Source: Erythrobacter sp. UBA3075 (GTDB lineage Bacteria > Pseudomonadota > Alphaproteobacteria > Sphingomonadales > Sphingomonadaceae). Taken from it: a stretch of 12,249 bases of DNA. Positions 1-6,703 of this stretch are shown one piece after another; position 1 is the stretch's first letter, and every line of letters begins with the position of its first letter. The translations under genes were made by a program, and so were the position numbers. The notes beneath the pieces were generated by a model that was not told the DNA's origin, ran no database searches, and saw only the letters and a program-made list of their open reading frames with translations. The stretch is taken from assembly GCA_002367375.1 (NCBI GenBank), contig DFBR01000032.1:1-12249 (forward strand), given 5' to 3'.

Positions 1-1
1 C

Positions 2-457
2 AGCGGCACATGGGAAATACGCGATGGCGCAGCCGTGCGGACCACCACTCCACCGCCCGTCGCGCCAGTCTTTGAACAGGCCGAACCTGATACGGCAGAG
101 GACGCGCCCTTCCTGCAAGTAAGCTGGCCCAATGGGCGGGGCATTCCCGGCGTAAATTTCGTGCTGCAATGCGGTGATGGTAAGCAAATCAGCCATTATA
201 CCCAGTCAGATGGATGGGACCTGGTCCCCGGCGAATGTGACGAACCGCTCTCCATTAGCCTGACCGAAAGCATCCACGACATCGGCCCCGCCTATTTCGA
301 CATCGCGGGGCAGACGGGCGGATTGCGCTTCACGCTGGTGGCCAATGATTTCGGCGTCGAAGACCTGACCGGCGCGTCAGTTTTACCGACTGAAGACGGC
401 GTATTGTTGCAATTGCGCGGCGATCTTGTCGAAATGGTCCGGGTTGAGCGCGACTAG
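2..457 (+). CDS. C-terminal part of an unrecognised protein (5' end outside the window)
   Basis: The frame is open from base 2, reading SGTWEIRDGAAV before the first possible start (a GTG at 35), so this is most likely the 3' end of a gene that begins upstream of the window. About 150 residues are visible. After a Pro/Thr-rich linker (TTPPPVAPV) the sequence is rich in alternating hydrophobic residues and glycine, with no membrane segment, which suggests a beta-rich soluble or exported domain. I recognise no family motif and assign no function. Its TAG stop shares the tetranucleotide CTAG (454-457) with the stop of the convergent zinc-finger gene, so there is no room for a terminator between them. 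Confidence 0.6.
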   Translation, partial: SGTWEIRDGAAVRTTTPPPVAPVFEQAEPDTAEDAPFLQVSWPNGRGIPGVNFVLQCGDGKQISHYTQSDGWDLVPGECDEPLSISLTESIHDIGPAYFDIAGQTGGLRFTLVANDFGVEDLTGASVLPTEDGVLLQLRGDLVEMVRVERD

Positions 458-780
458 CCCGCACACCCAACACAGCGCGCCAAACTTGGATCACCCTGCA
501 ACCGGCCCTCGGCGATCTCTTCGCCGCAGCCTGCGCAATAGCCCCATTCGCCCTCGTCCAGCCGCCCTAGCGCCGCCCTGATCCGTGCGCGTTCGGCGTT
601 GCGGCGGCGTTCTTCGGCTTGCGCCATCGCCTGTTGCTGGATCGCGTCCATGCGCGACAAACGCCCGACGCTGTCCTGTTGTAGCATGACCGGTTCGCGC
701 GCTTCGTCGCTCAAGGCGTCAAGCTGGTCGAGCTCCTTCAAACGTGCGGCAAGCGCGGTGCGGGCTTCATCTTGAGTCAT
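454..780 (-). CDS. DksA/TraR family C4 zinc-finger protein
   Basis: This 108-residue protein has the layout of small DksA/TraR-like proteins. Residues about 30-80 form a long charged helix (coiled-coil-like, Gln/Glu/Arg rich). A C-terminal zinc finger follows, with Cys82-x2-Cys85 (CAGC) and Cys103-x2-Cys106 (CVGC). Members of the family bind in the RNA polymerase secondary channel and alter initiation, often together with ppGpp. The two acidic tip residues that define classical DksA cannot be identified with confidence here, so a housekeeping DksA role is not claimed; it is shorter than canonical DksA (about 150 residues). It is a single gene, convergent with the partial gene at the left edge and separated by 150 bp from the end of ung, which lies upstream on the same strand. 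Confidence 0.85.
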   Translation of the reverse strand: MTQDEARTALAARLKELDQLDALSDEAREPVMLQQDSVGRLSRMDAIQQQAMAQAEERRRNAERARIRAALGRLDEGEWGYCAGCGEEIAEGRLQGDPSLARCVGCAG

Positions 781-930
781 ACTGCGCGCAGCTTTCCTAC
801 ATCAGGCCGTTTTGTCAAAGCGGAGGCGATGACCATGCGTGACCTTTTGTTTTTTCTGCAAAATATCGTCGCCATGCCACAGGTAGGAAACTTTGCTTCT
901 GGACAGTGCTCCATGTGCTCCACATTAGCC

Positions 931-1614
931 TCACAAACGCCAGTCGATGCCCCCACGGCCATGCTCTTCCAAGAAGGCATTGGCGCGGCTGAAGGGTTTC
1001 GAGCCGAAAAAGCCGCGATAGGCGGACAGCGGGCTGGGGTGCGGGCTTTTGATAAGCAGGTGCGGGCCATCTTCGCGCAAGGCGGCTATGCGCTTCGCCT
1101 TGCCTTGCGCATGGCTGCCCCACAGGATGAACACGCTCGGCTCCTCGCGCTGCGCCACCGCCGCCACGCAGGCATCGGTAATCGCGTCCCAGCCGCGTCC
1201 GGCATGGCTGCCCGCCTGCCCCTGCTCCACCGTCAGCGTGTTGTTGAGCAGCAGCACGCCCTGCCGCGCCCAGCTTTCCAGATTGCCGTGATCGGGCCGT
1301 GGCAGACCCAAATCGCTCTCCAACTCCTTGAAGATATTGGCGAGCGATGGCGGCACCTTCACCCCTTCCGGCACCGCAAAGGCCAACCCATGCGCTTGGC
1401 CGGGGCCGTGATAGGGGTCCTGCCCAAGGATCACGACTTTCACGCTTTCGAGCGGCGTCAGATCAAGCGCTTTGAGCCGCGTACCGCGCGGCGGATAGAC
1501 TTGCTTGCCCGCATCCTCTTCCGCGCGCAGCCAGCCGCCAAGCTGCCGTGCTTCGGGCGTCGACAATGCGGGTTCCATCGCGGGTCGCCAGCTATCGGGA
1601 ATAATCTCGTTCAC
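931..1614 (-). CDS. ung: Uracil-DNA glycosylase, family 1
   Basis: This enzyme removes uracil from DNA as the first step of base-excision repair. The 227-residue protein carries the family-1 signatures: the water-activating loop GQDPYHG with catalytic Asp66, the LLLNNTLTV segment (121-129) that recognises uracil, and the DNA-intercalating loop [11 protein letters not shown] beginning with His192. I chose the GTG at 1614 (protein start MNEIIPDSW) because it gives the usual family length and N-terminus. The frame stays open to an ATG at 1695, but that would add 27 low-complexity residues and almost reach the divergent rnd start. No strong ribosome binding site precedes the GTG. The gene is divergent from rnd across about 82 bp. 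Function is certain; only the start is in doubt. Confidence 0.96.
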   Translation of the reverse strand: MNEIIPDSWRPAMEPALSTPEARQLGGWLRAEEDAGKQVYPPRGTRLKALDLTPLESVKVVILGQDPYHGPGQAHGLAFAVPEGVKVPPSLANIFKELESDLGLPRPDHGNLESWARQGVLLLNNTLTVEQGQAGSHAGRGWDAITDACVAAVAQREEPSVFILWGSHAQGKAKRIAALREDGPHLLIKSPHPSPLSAYRGFFGSKPFSRANAFLEEHGRGGIDWRL

Positions 1615-1696
1615 GGGACATGGCTTAGGGCGAGCAAAGACCGTCGCAAAGCCGCCCTTCCCTCCAATCCCCAATCCGCCTAAGGGCATTGGCACA

Positions 1697-2314
1697 ATGG
1701 CTGTACATTATCACGAAGAAGACCTTCCCGAAGGCGTGCTCGCTGATGGCCCCGTGGCTGTCGATACCGAAACCATGGGTCTCATCACCCCGCGTGACAG
1801 GCTGTGCGTCGTCCAGATCAGCGATGGCAATGGCGATGAGCATCTGGTGCGCTTTGCCAATGGCAGCGCCTATGATGCGCCCGTCTTGAAAGCGGTTCTG
1901 GCGGACCGCTCGCGGGTGAAAATCTATCACTTCGCGCGGTTCGACCTTGCCGCGATCGAGCATTATCTGGGTGTTGAAGCTGGCCCGGTGTTCTGCACCA
2001 AGATCGCCAGCAAGATGACGCGCACCTATACCGACCGCCACGGATTGAAGATGATCGTGTCGGAATTGCTGGGTGAGGATATTTCCAAGCAGCAGCAATC
2101 GTCTGATTGGGGCGCGCCCGAACTCAACGATGCGCAGCGTGAATATGCCGCATCCGATGTGCGTTACCTGCACCGTTTGCGCGATGTGCTGACAGAGCGG
2201 CTGGAGCGCGAAGGACGGCTGGAACTGGCGCAGGCATGTTATGATTTTCTGCCCACACGGGCGCGGCTCGATATCGCCGGTTGGGCCGATAGCGACATCT
2301 TCAGCCATATGTGA
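1697..2314 (+). CDS. rnd: Ribonuclease D (3'-5' exoribonuclease, short alphaproteobacterial form)
   Basis: This is a DEDDy-type 3'-5' exonuclease involved in 3' maturation and turnover of structured RNAs. Catalytic residues are visible in the expected order: Asp23 and Glu25 in VDTETMGL, Asp83 in HFARFDL, and the Tyr150-x3-Asp154 motif in YAASDVRYL. At 205 residues it contains only the exonuclease domain and lacks the C-terminal HRDC domains of E. coli RNase D, as is normal for the short forms in alphaproteobacteria. The ATG at 1697 has an AAGGG about 10 bases upstream and starts at the beginning of the conserved fold. The longer open frame back to 1505 is antisense to ung and is not used. lptC follows 37 bp downstream, an arrangement common in this class. 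Confidence 0.93.
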   Translation: MAVHYHEEDLPEGVLADGPVAVDTETMGLITPRDRLCVVQISDGNGDEHLVRFANGSAYDAPVLKAVLADRSRVKIYHFARFDLAAIEHYLGVEAGPVFCTKIASKMTRTYTDRHGLKMIVSELLGEDISKQQQSSDWGAPELNDAQREYAASDVRYLHRLRDVLTERLEREGRLELAQACYDFLPTRARLDIAGWADSDIFSHM

Positions 2315-2351
2315 GGCTCCACTTGGCAATTTCAGGCGTTAGTTAGGCATT

Positions 2352-3023
2352 ATGACACTCGCTGCCGATCAGATGCGCACCAAGCGCCAGGCATTTGCCG
2401 CACCGGGCAGCGCGCTCGACAAGATTGTGCGCGCGCTGGCAGTCGGCCTGCCCGCACTGGTGGGCGTGATCGCGGCGCTGATGATTATCACGCCGCTTTC
2501 CCCGCGCGGTGAAGTCAGCTTCCTGCTTGATCGCAACAAGGTGGCGATTGCGGAAGATCGGCTGCGCGTGGACGATGCGATGTACCGCGGGCAGGACAGC
2601 AACGGGCGGCCCTTCTCGCTGATGGCAGGCTCTGCTGTGCAAAGCAGCAATGCAGTGCCGGTGTTGGCGATGGAAGATCTGGTGGCGCGGATTGTGCTGC
2701 CCGACGGCCCGGCAGTGCTGTCCGCATCGGCGGGGGAATATGATCTGGATGAGGGTCAGGTTGCCATTCCCGGCATCGTCCAGTTCAGCGCGGCCGACGG
2801 ATATGAAATCGCCGCCAACAATGTAACGATCGATCTCGCCAGCCGCAGTCTTCTGGCCGATGGCCGGGTTGGCGGCGTAATCCCGGCGGGGCGGTTTGAA
2901 GCCGATTCCATGCGCGCCGATCTGGCCGAGCGCACCATTTCCCTATCAGGCAATGCACGTTTGGTGATGGTGCCAGGGCAGCTACGCCTGCCACGCGGCA
3001 TGGATATGAGCGATTTTGAATGA
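2352..3023 (+). CDS. lptC: LPS export periplasmic/inner-membrane protein LptC
   Basis: LptC is the bitopic inner-membrane component of the Lpt bridge. It takes lipopolysaccharide from the LptBFG transporter and passes it to LptA in the periplasm. The 223-residue product has a cytoplasmic N-terminus, one membrane helix at about 29-48, then a periplasmic beta-jellyroll-like region of repeated short strands (for example VLSASAGEYDLDEGQVAIPG), as expected for the family. An AGG lies 4 bases before the ATG at 2352. The stop overlaps an ATG (ATGA, 3020-3023) at the start of the lptA frame, so the two genes are translationally linked. Sequence identity within this family is low, and the assignment rests on topology, strand pattern and position between rnd and lptA. 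Confidence 0.88.
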   Translation: MTLAADQMRTKRQAFAAPGSALDKIVRALAVGLPALVGVIAALMIITPLSPRGEVSFLLDRNKVAIAEDRLRVDDAMYRGQDSNGRPFSLMAGSAVQSSNAVPVLAMEDLVARIVLPDGPAVLSASAGEYDLDEGQVAIPGIVQFSAADGYEIAANNVTIDLASRSLLADGRVGGVIPAGRFEADSMRADLAERTISLSGNARLVMVPGQLRLPRGMDMSDFE

Positions 3024-3034
3024 GGCGGCATGAC

Positions 3035-3616
3035 ATGACTAAACAGGCAATGCAGCAAAACGGCACCAAGCGAATGTCCGTTCGCAAACTCGCCATGCGC
3101 GGGCTTTTCGGCGGGCTGCTCGCGGGCGCGATTACCGCGGCGGGCTTTGGCTCTGTCGCAGGCGCGCAGAACATTGCCGGGTTCAATTCAAACCAGCCAG
3201 TTTCGTTCGAAGCTGATCGGATCGAATTGCAGGATCGGCAGAACCGAGTGGTGCTGTCGGGCGATGTGGTGATCCGGCAAGGTGATTTGCGTCTGACTGC
3301 CCAGCGCACGACTGTCGCCTATACAGATACGGGTAGCCTGACCATCCAGCGCATCGATGCCAGCGGCGGCGTGGTCGTTAATCGCGGGCAGGAGCGTGCG
3401 CGCGGCGATGTGGCCGTGTATGATTTCAACCGCCGGGTGATCATCATGTCGGGCGGTGTTGCGATCAATCGTGGCAGCGACCGGCTCGAAGGCGGGCGAC
3501 TGGTGATTGATCTCAACTCCGGCATCAGCAGCGTCGACGGCGCGGGCTCGCGGCCTGCCGATGGCCAGAATGCCGGGCGCGTGTCGGGGACTTTCGCGGT
3601 GCCCGAAAGCGACTAG
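3035..3616 (+). CDS. lptA: LPS transport periplasmic protein LptA (OstA-like)
   Basis: LptA forms the periplasmic filament that carries lipopolysaccharide from LptC to LptD. The product (193 residues from the chosen start) has a signal peptide with basic n-region MSVRKLAMR, a hydrophobic core and a likely cleavage after VAGA (residue 44). An OstA/LptA domain follows: repeated short strands such as VSFEADRIELQDRQNRVVLSG and LTAQRTTVAY. I prefer the ATG at 3035, which has GAGG 9 bases upstream; an in-frame ATG at 3020 overlaps the lptC stop and would add five residues. The TAG stop shares CTAG (3613-3616) with the convergent gene. lptB, usually the next gene, is not here, so the conserved order breaks right after this gene. 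Confidence 0.88.
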   Translation: MTKQAMQQNGTKRMSVRKLAMRGLFGGLLAGAITAAGFGSVAGAQNIAGFNSNQPVSFEADRIELQDRQNRVVLSGDVVIRQGDLRLTAQRTTVAYTDTGSLTIQRIDASGGVVVNRGQERARGDVAVYDFNRRVIIMSGGVAINRGSDRLEGGRLVIDLNSGISSVDGAGSRPADGQNAGRVSGTFAVPESD

Positions 3617-4320
3617 GACGCGCAGATTTCCTTGAGGCGGGCCGCGGCAAGCGCCTCGCCATCCCGCTCATATCGCTGGATCACCCGCTCGATCCGATGG
3701 CAATCGAAGACGGCACCTTGCTCTGCTGCGAGCGCCAGAGTGGCCGAGAAGTCCTGTGGAGGCACAACGCCAGCCAGCGGTTGCACTGCATTCTCCTGCC
3801 AATGGCCTGGTGCGGCGAAACGCTTGGCAAGCGCCGCCTGCCCTGCCGACGTCGCCAGCAACCGGGTCGCCAGATCAAGCGCCGCATCGCGCTGCGATCC
3901 GGTGGCAAACAGCGCGCTGATGCGCTGCGCGGCGATGTCGTGATTGCCTTGCGCAAGCGCTGCCTCGGCCACCGCCTGCTGAATTATCGGCGCACGCCAG
4001 CCCCGCGTGCTGGCCGCTTCGATCGCCGCAATGGACTGATCGGTGCGCTCATTCATCGCAGCGGCCACCGCCAGCAGTTCGAGGTTCTCTGCGGGCAAAG
4101 GGCGCGCCGCGACAAGCGCTTCTGCCTCAGCGAGCGCACGTTCGGGCTGCTGCGCCGCAATGGCCTGGAGCGTACGCTGCTCAGCCGCGAAACCGGAAAA
4201 TGCGGGCGGGACAAACGGTGCAAGATGTGGTTCGAAACGCGAAGAGCGGTCGAGCTGCGCAAAGCTGGCGACGACAGCAACCACGGCCAGCACGGCCCAC
4301 CAGGCGAGCCGCGCGATCAT
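3613..4320 (-). CDS. Membrane-anchored TPR-like helical-repeat protein of unknown function
   Basis: The 235-residue product has one N-terminal membrane segment (about residues 5-22, LAWWAVLAVVAVVASFA) and then an almost entirely helical, Ala-rich region. Stretches such as PERALAEAEALVAARP and NLELLAVAAAMNERTDQSIAAIEAA resemble tetratricopeptide repeats. I see no catalytic motif; two cysteines lie near the C-terminus. The ATG overlaps the last codons of the O-antigen ligase-like gene (ATGA, 4317-4320), so the two proteins are probably made together and may act together in assembling or exporting a surface polysaccharide. TPR proteins often accompany Wzy/ligase genes; the specific role here is inference. 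Confidence 0.75.
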   Translation of the reverse strand: MIARLAWWAVLAVVAVVASFAQLDRSSRFEPHLAPFVPPAFSGFAAEQRTLQAIAAQQPERALAEAEALVAARPLPAENLELLAVAAAMNERTDQSIAAIEAASTRGWRAPIIQQAVAEAALAQGNHDIAAQRISALFATGSQRDAALDLATRLLATSAGQAALAKRFAAPGHWQENAVQPLAGVVPPQDFSATLALAAEQGAVFDCHRIERVIQRYERDGEALAAARLKEICAS

Positions 4321-5717
4321 TGCTCGGCCTCACAGTCGCGTACCAGCATCACTATGAGCAGCGCAGCAAAACAGAGCAGCGTCTGATTGCGCAGCGGGTA
4401 GTCCAGCAGCGATTGCAATGCGATGCAGGCGATGCCCCCGCCCGCCGCCAGCGGCATCCAAACATCCGCTGAGGTTCGGCGTGGAATGGCCGCGATGAGG
4501 CACCAGACAAGCCAGCCACCTGCGATCAGGAGCGACACGATTCCGCCTTCGATAGCAATCTCCAGCCAATCGCTATGCGCCCGTCCGGCCTTGCGCAGCG
4601 AAACATGTTCGAGGGATTCGTGCAGTTGGAAGACCTCGTCAAACGTCCCCATCCCGCTGCCCACCGGCCAATATTGTCCCACTGCATAGGCGCTGTCTTC
4701 CCACATCTCAGGACGGTCGGCTGCACCAGATGAGAACCGTTCCACGCTGTCGGCAACACGCCCGCCTGACAGATAGGACGCGCCCAGCACGCCGCCCAAT
4801 GCAGCAACAGCAAGCAAACCTGCGACCACGATGCCCTTGTTCGATACGCCGCCGCCACTTCGGCCACGCCAAAGGCCCGAACCTAATCGCACCAGCCACA
4901 GAACCGCTGGCACTGCCAGCAAGGCCATGCCCGAGCGCGATTGGGTGAGGATCACAACCAGCAGAAACAGAACGGTAGCTGCACCCGCCAACCACAGCAT
5001 AATCGAGGAGCGGGGCATGCGTAATGCCACCAGCATCGTCAATGCCAGCACGAAAAGCAGCGCCGTCGAATTGCGATTGGTGAAGGTTGCATAGAATGCA
5101 TCGGCGGTCGTGCGCTCGGCATATAGCAGGCCAGCCGTATTGGCTGAACTGAACTGCACGATTCCCAGCGCGAATGCAGCAAGGCAGGCCCACAAAGCTA
5201 CCCGAACCAGCGCGCGCTTATCGTCATGCGGCAGAAGGCTTCCGATCACGATAATGGTGGCGGGGGCCAGCGTACCACAGAAGGCGACCAGCGTGCGCGC
5301 GGGATCGACACTTGCCGGGAACCAGCTGCGCGTGTCCGCCCCGGCAATGTCCAGACTTGCCGCCGCCAGTTCGCGTCCGGGAAGCGACTGCCAGATAGCG
5401 GGGGGTAGCGGGACGAGCTGGACCAGCGGCAATGCCATGCTCGCGCCAACAAGCACGCGCAAAGCAGGCGGTGCCTCGCGCACAAACCGTACAACCAAGC
5501 CGCGATGCAAAGCGAGAATAGACAGCGCGCACAGCTGGATTGCCAGATTGCGCAGGCCATAGGCCAAGCCGCCGCCGCCAAGAAACAGCGCGACGACAAT
5601 CAGTATTTGCAGATGGAAAAGCGGAGTAGCAAAGCGCCCCGCAAGATGATCCGCCGGTTGCGAAGAAGCGGCGTGCGCCTCTGCTGCGTTAGCCACCCGT
5701 ACCCGGCGAGGCGTCAT
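4317..5717 (-). CDS. O-antigen ligase / Wzy polymerase family membrane protein
   Basis: This is a 466-residue polytopic inner-membrane protein with roughly ten to twelve hydrophobic segments. It has the Wzy_C/O-antigen ligase features: the TQSRSGM segment after a membrane helix, and a large periplasmic loop ending in AHSDWLEIAIEGGIV just before the last helices. Enzymes of this fold transfer or polymerise undecaprenyl-linked glycans on the periplasmic face. Whether this one ligates O-antigen, polymerises an exopolysaccharide or attaches glycans to protein cannot be told from sequence. The ATG at 5717 has GGAAGG just upstream and lies inside the end of the Asp-rich small gene (29-bp overlap). 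Its own stop overlaps the start of the TPR-like gene. Confidence 0.88.
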   Translation of the reverse strand: MTPRRVRVANAAEAHAASSQPADHLAGRFATPLFHLQILIVVALFLGGGGLAYGLRNLAIQLCALSILALHRGLVVRFVREAPPALRVLVGASMALPLVQLVPLPPAIWQSLPGRELAAASLDIAGADTRSWFPASVDPARTLVAFCGTLAPATIIVIGSLLPHDDKRALVRVALWACLAAFALGIVQFSSANTAGLLYAERTTADAFYATFTNRNSTALLFVLALTMLVALRMPRSSIMLWLAGAATVLFLLVVILTQSRSGMALLAVPAVLWLVRLGSGLWRGRSGGGVSNKGIVVAGLLAVAALGGVLGASYLSGGRVADSVERFSSGAADRPEMWEDSAYAVGQYWPVGSGMGTFDEVFQLHESLEHVSLRKAGRAHSDWLEIAIEGGIVSLLIAGGWLVWCLIAAIPRRTSADVWMPLAAGGGIACIALQSLLDYPLRNQTLLCFAALLIVMLVRDCEAEQ

Positions 5718-5967
5718 TGCCTTCCGAGGCGTCGCCAGCGATCACGAAGATGAGCCCCGCGCCAATCAGAAGAGCGCCGAGGAGGAGGAACAGGCCGCCA
5801 TCATCGTCATCGTCGTCGTCATTGGATAGCAAGGATGCATTCGACACAGCAGCCGGTGCGCGATCAATCATGATGCCGGCGTCCATGGCGCGGGTATTGG
5901 CCTGCGCCGCGATGGGCGCAAAAACCAAGCCGACAGCGGCAATAGATGCGAGGAAATTCTTGATCAT
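5689..5967 (-). CDS. Small exported protein with a seven-Asp tract and one membrane helix, function unknown
   Basis: The 92-residue product begins with a signal peptide (MIKNFLASIAAVGLVFAPIAAQA, cleavage near residue 23). It continues with a polar stretch ending in seven consecutive Asp (about 50-56), then a single Gly/Leu/Ile-rich membrane helix (about 58-77, LFLLLGALLIGAGLIFVIAG) and a short Gly/Ser/Asp tail. An excellent ribosome binding site, AAGAGG, lies 6 bases before the ATG. Its 3' end overlaps the O-antigen ligase start by 29 bp, which points to coupled translation and a shared process. Small proteins of this plan are, from memory, frequent beside polysaccharide genes in sphingomonads, but none has a known function that I can state. 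Confidence 0.75.
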   Translation of the reverse strand: MIKNFLASIAAVGLVFAPIAAQANTRAMDAGIMIDRAPAAVSNASLLSNDDDDDDDGGLFLLLGALLIGAGLIFVIAGDASEGNDASPGTGG

Positions 5968-5973
5968 GTCAAA

Positions 5974-5979
5974 CCTCTT
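5974..5979 (-). promoter_or_regulatory. Ribosome binding site of the Asp-rich small gene
   Basis: On the minus strand this reads AAGAGG, 6 bases before the ATG at 5967. It is a near-perfect Shine-Dalgarno match and supports this small gene as real. Confidence 0.7.
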
Positions 5980-6087
5980 ACGAAGCGCCCGAAGCGTTCC
6001 AATTCGTGAATTTGTCTGTCAATTATCGCAATGCAACATGGATGGCAACGCAGAATAGGTAAAAATGCTTAACACCTCTTCACGAAA

Positions 6088-6582
6088 TCAGATTTTCCCG
6101 CTGCTTTCATCCGGCTCGATCTCACCATAAAGGGCTGTAAACTGCCCCGGATCACCGCCGGTCACTGCAATGTCATCAACCATCAGCAGGGCGTGAGGCT
6201 GGAAATTACCCGCTTCCACATTTTCGGCCGCAAGAACGATCCGACTGGCGATCCGGTGGTTCAGCAGCAATTCTTGCCCGGCCAGTGCCTGCACCAGGCA
6301 ATCGGAGCGAAAGGGGCAAAGCCGAGCAATCCGCGGGACGACGCGCCGCATTTGCTCGACAAACGCCTGCCCCTTCTTGTCCAGCCGGTCAGGCGCCAGC
6401 CCGTCACGCGCGGCCTGATCGTTCGCCTCGCCAATATCTCGCGGCAGCAAGGTGCGCAGGCGCCACCGCGCCGCACAGAGCGCACGAAAAGTGCCAAGCG
6501 AGGCCAGCGCATACCAGCCGAAATTGCGGCCATGCCAGACGGGCCTGTTGGCATCAGGCAATGATATGGTCCAGCGAGACAT
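6088..6582 (-). CDS. Lasso peptide leader peptidase (B2 protein, transglutaminase-like)
   Basis: B2 proteins are cysteine proteases that cut the leader from a lasso precursor once B1 has bound it. This 164-residue product has the typical helical N-terminal half, then the catalytic segment SDCLVQALAGQELL with Cys95, His130 in FQPHALLM, and an Asp (Asp144) in the VTGGDPGQFT segment, giving a Cys-His-Asp triad. The usual HAW around the histidine is HAL here, a deviation. I chose the ATG at 6582 (MSRWTISL) because the 23 extra residues available from 6651 run through an inverted repeat and do not look like the family. The gene diverges from the cyclase, unlike clusters where C, B1 and B2 form one operon. 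It may share its transcript with the surface block 120 bp downstream. Confidence 0.85.
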   Translation of the reverse strand: MSRWTISLPDANRPVWHGRNFGWYALASLGTFRALCAARWRLRTLLPRDIGEANDQAARDGLAPDRLDKKGQAFVEQMRRVVPRIARLCPFRSDCLVQALAGQELLLNHRIASRIVLAAENVEAGNFQPHALLMVDDIAVTGGDPGQFTALYGEIEPDESSGKI

Positions 6583-6622
6583 GCACCGGAAATGACAGTT
6601 TGCGCCCTTGACGCCAAGCGCG

Positions 6623-6653
6623 AATTGCGCGGTAGCATCTGGCTTGCGCAATT
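6623..6653. promoter_or_regulatory. Inverted repeat in the B2/cyclase divergent region
   Basis: The arms AATTGCGC (6623-6630) and GCGCAATT (6646-6653) are perfect 8-bp inverted repeats with a 15-bp spacer and 23 bp (about two helical turns) between arm starts. This geometry suits a dimeric regulator binding between the two divergent genes. A TTGACG (6609-6614) lies just to the left as a weak -35 candidate. An RNA hairpin is an alternative reading. Confidence 0.4.
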
Positions 6654-6661
6654 ACACCGGG

Positions 6662-6679
6662 TCAGGGCAAATGCCCTGA
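6662..6679. promoter_or_regulatory. Perfect 18-bp palindrome upstream of the cyclase gene, candidate operator
   Basis: TCAGGGCAAATGCCCTGA has perfect 8-bp arms around a 2-bp centre. It ends 24 bases before the cyclase ATG and 11 bases before its AGGG ribosome binding site. It lies between a possible -35 (TTACAC, 6652-6657) and a possible -10 (TGATAT, 6677-6682) 19 bp apart. The loop is too short for a comfortable RNA hairpin, so a protein-binding site is more likely. The promoter assignment is weak. Confidence 0.5.
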
Positions 6680-6703
6680 TATTGGGACAAAGGGTTGATT
6701 TTC

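Noticed and set aside
813..818. TTGACA (minus strand) as promoter of the zinc-finger gene
   Set aside because: The -35 match is perfect but no acceptable -10 follows at 16-18 bp, so it is not listed as a promoter.
908..925. Short tandem repeat GTGCTCCAT/GTGCTCCAC downstream of ung
   Set aside because: Only two 9-base copies; likely chance, with no hairpin or T run.
772..1683. A 303-residue plus-strand open frame opposite ung
   Set aside because: It is antisense to a clear ung gene, Arg/Gln/His-rich in the way of GC-rich shadow frames, and has no recognisable domain.
3697..4386. A 229-residue plus-strand open frame opposite the TPR-like gene
   Set aside because: It has Arg/Cys-rich composition without domains and runs across the overlap of two well-formed minus-strand genes.
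5970..6087. ACCTCTT-CGAA-like sequence present twice (near 5973 and 6074)
   Set aside because: One copy is simply the Shine-Dalgarno region of the small gene; the match is short and imperfect.
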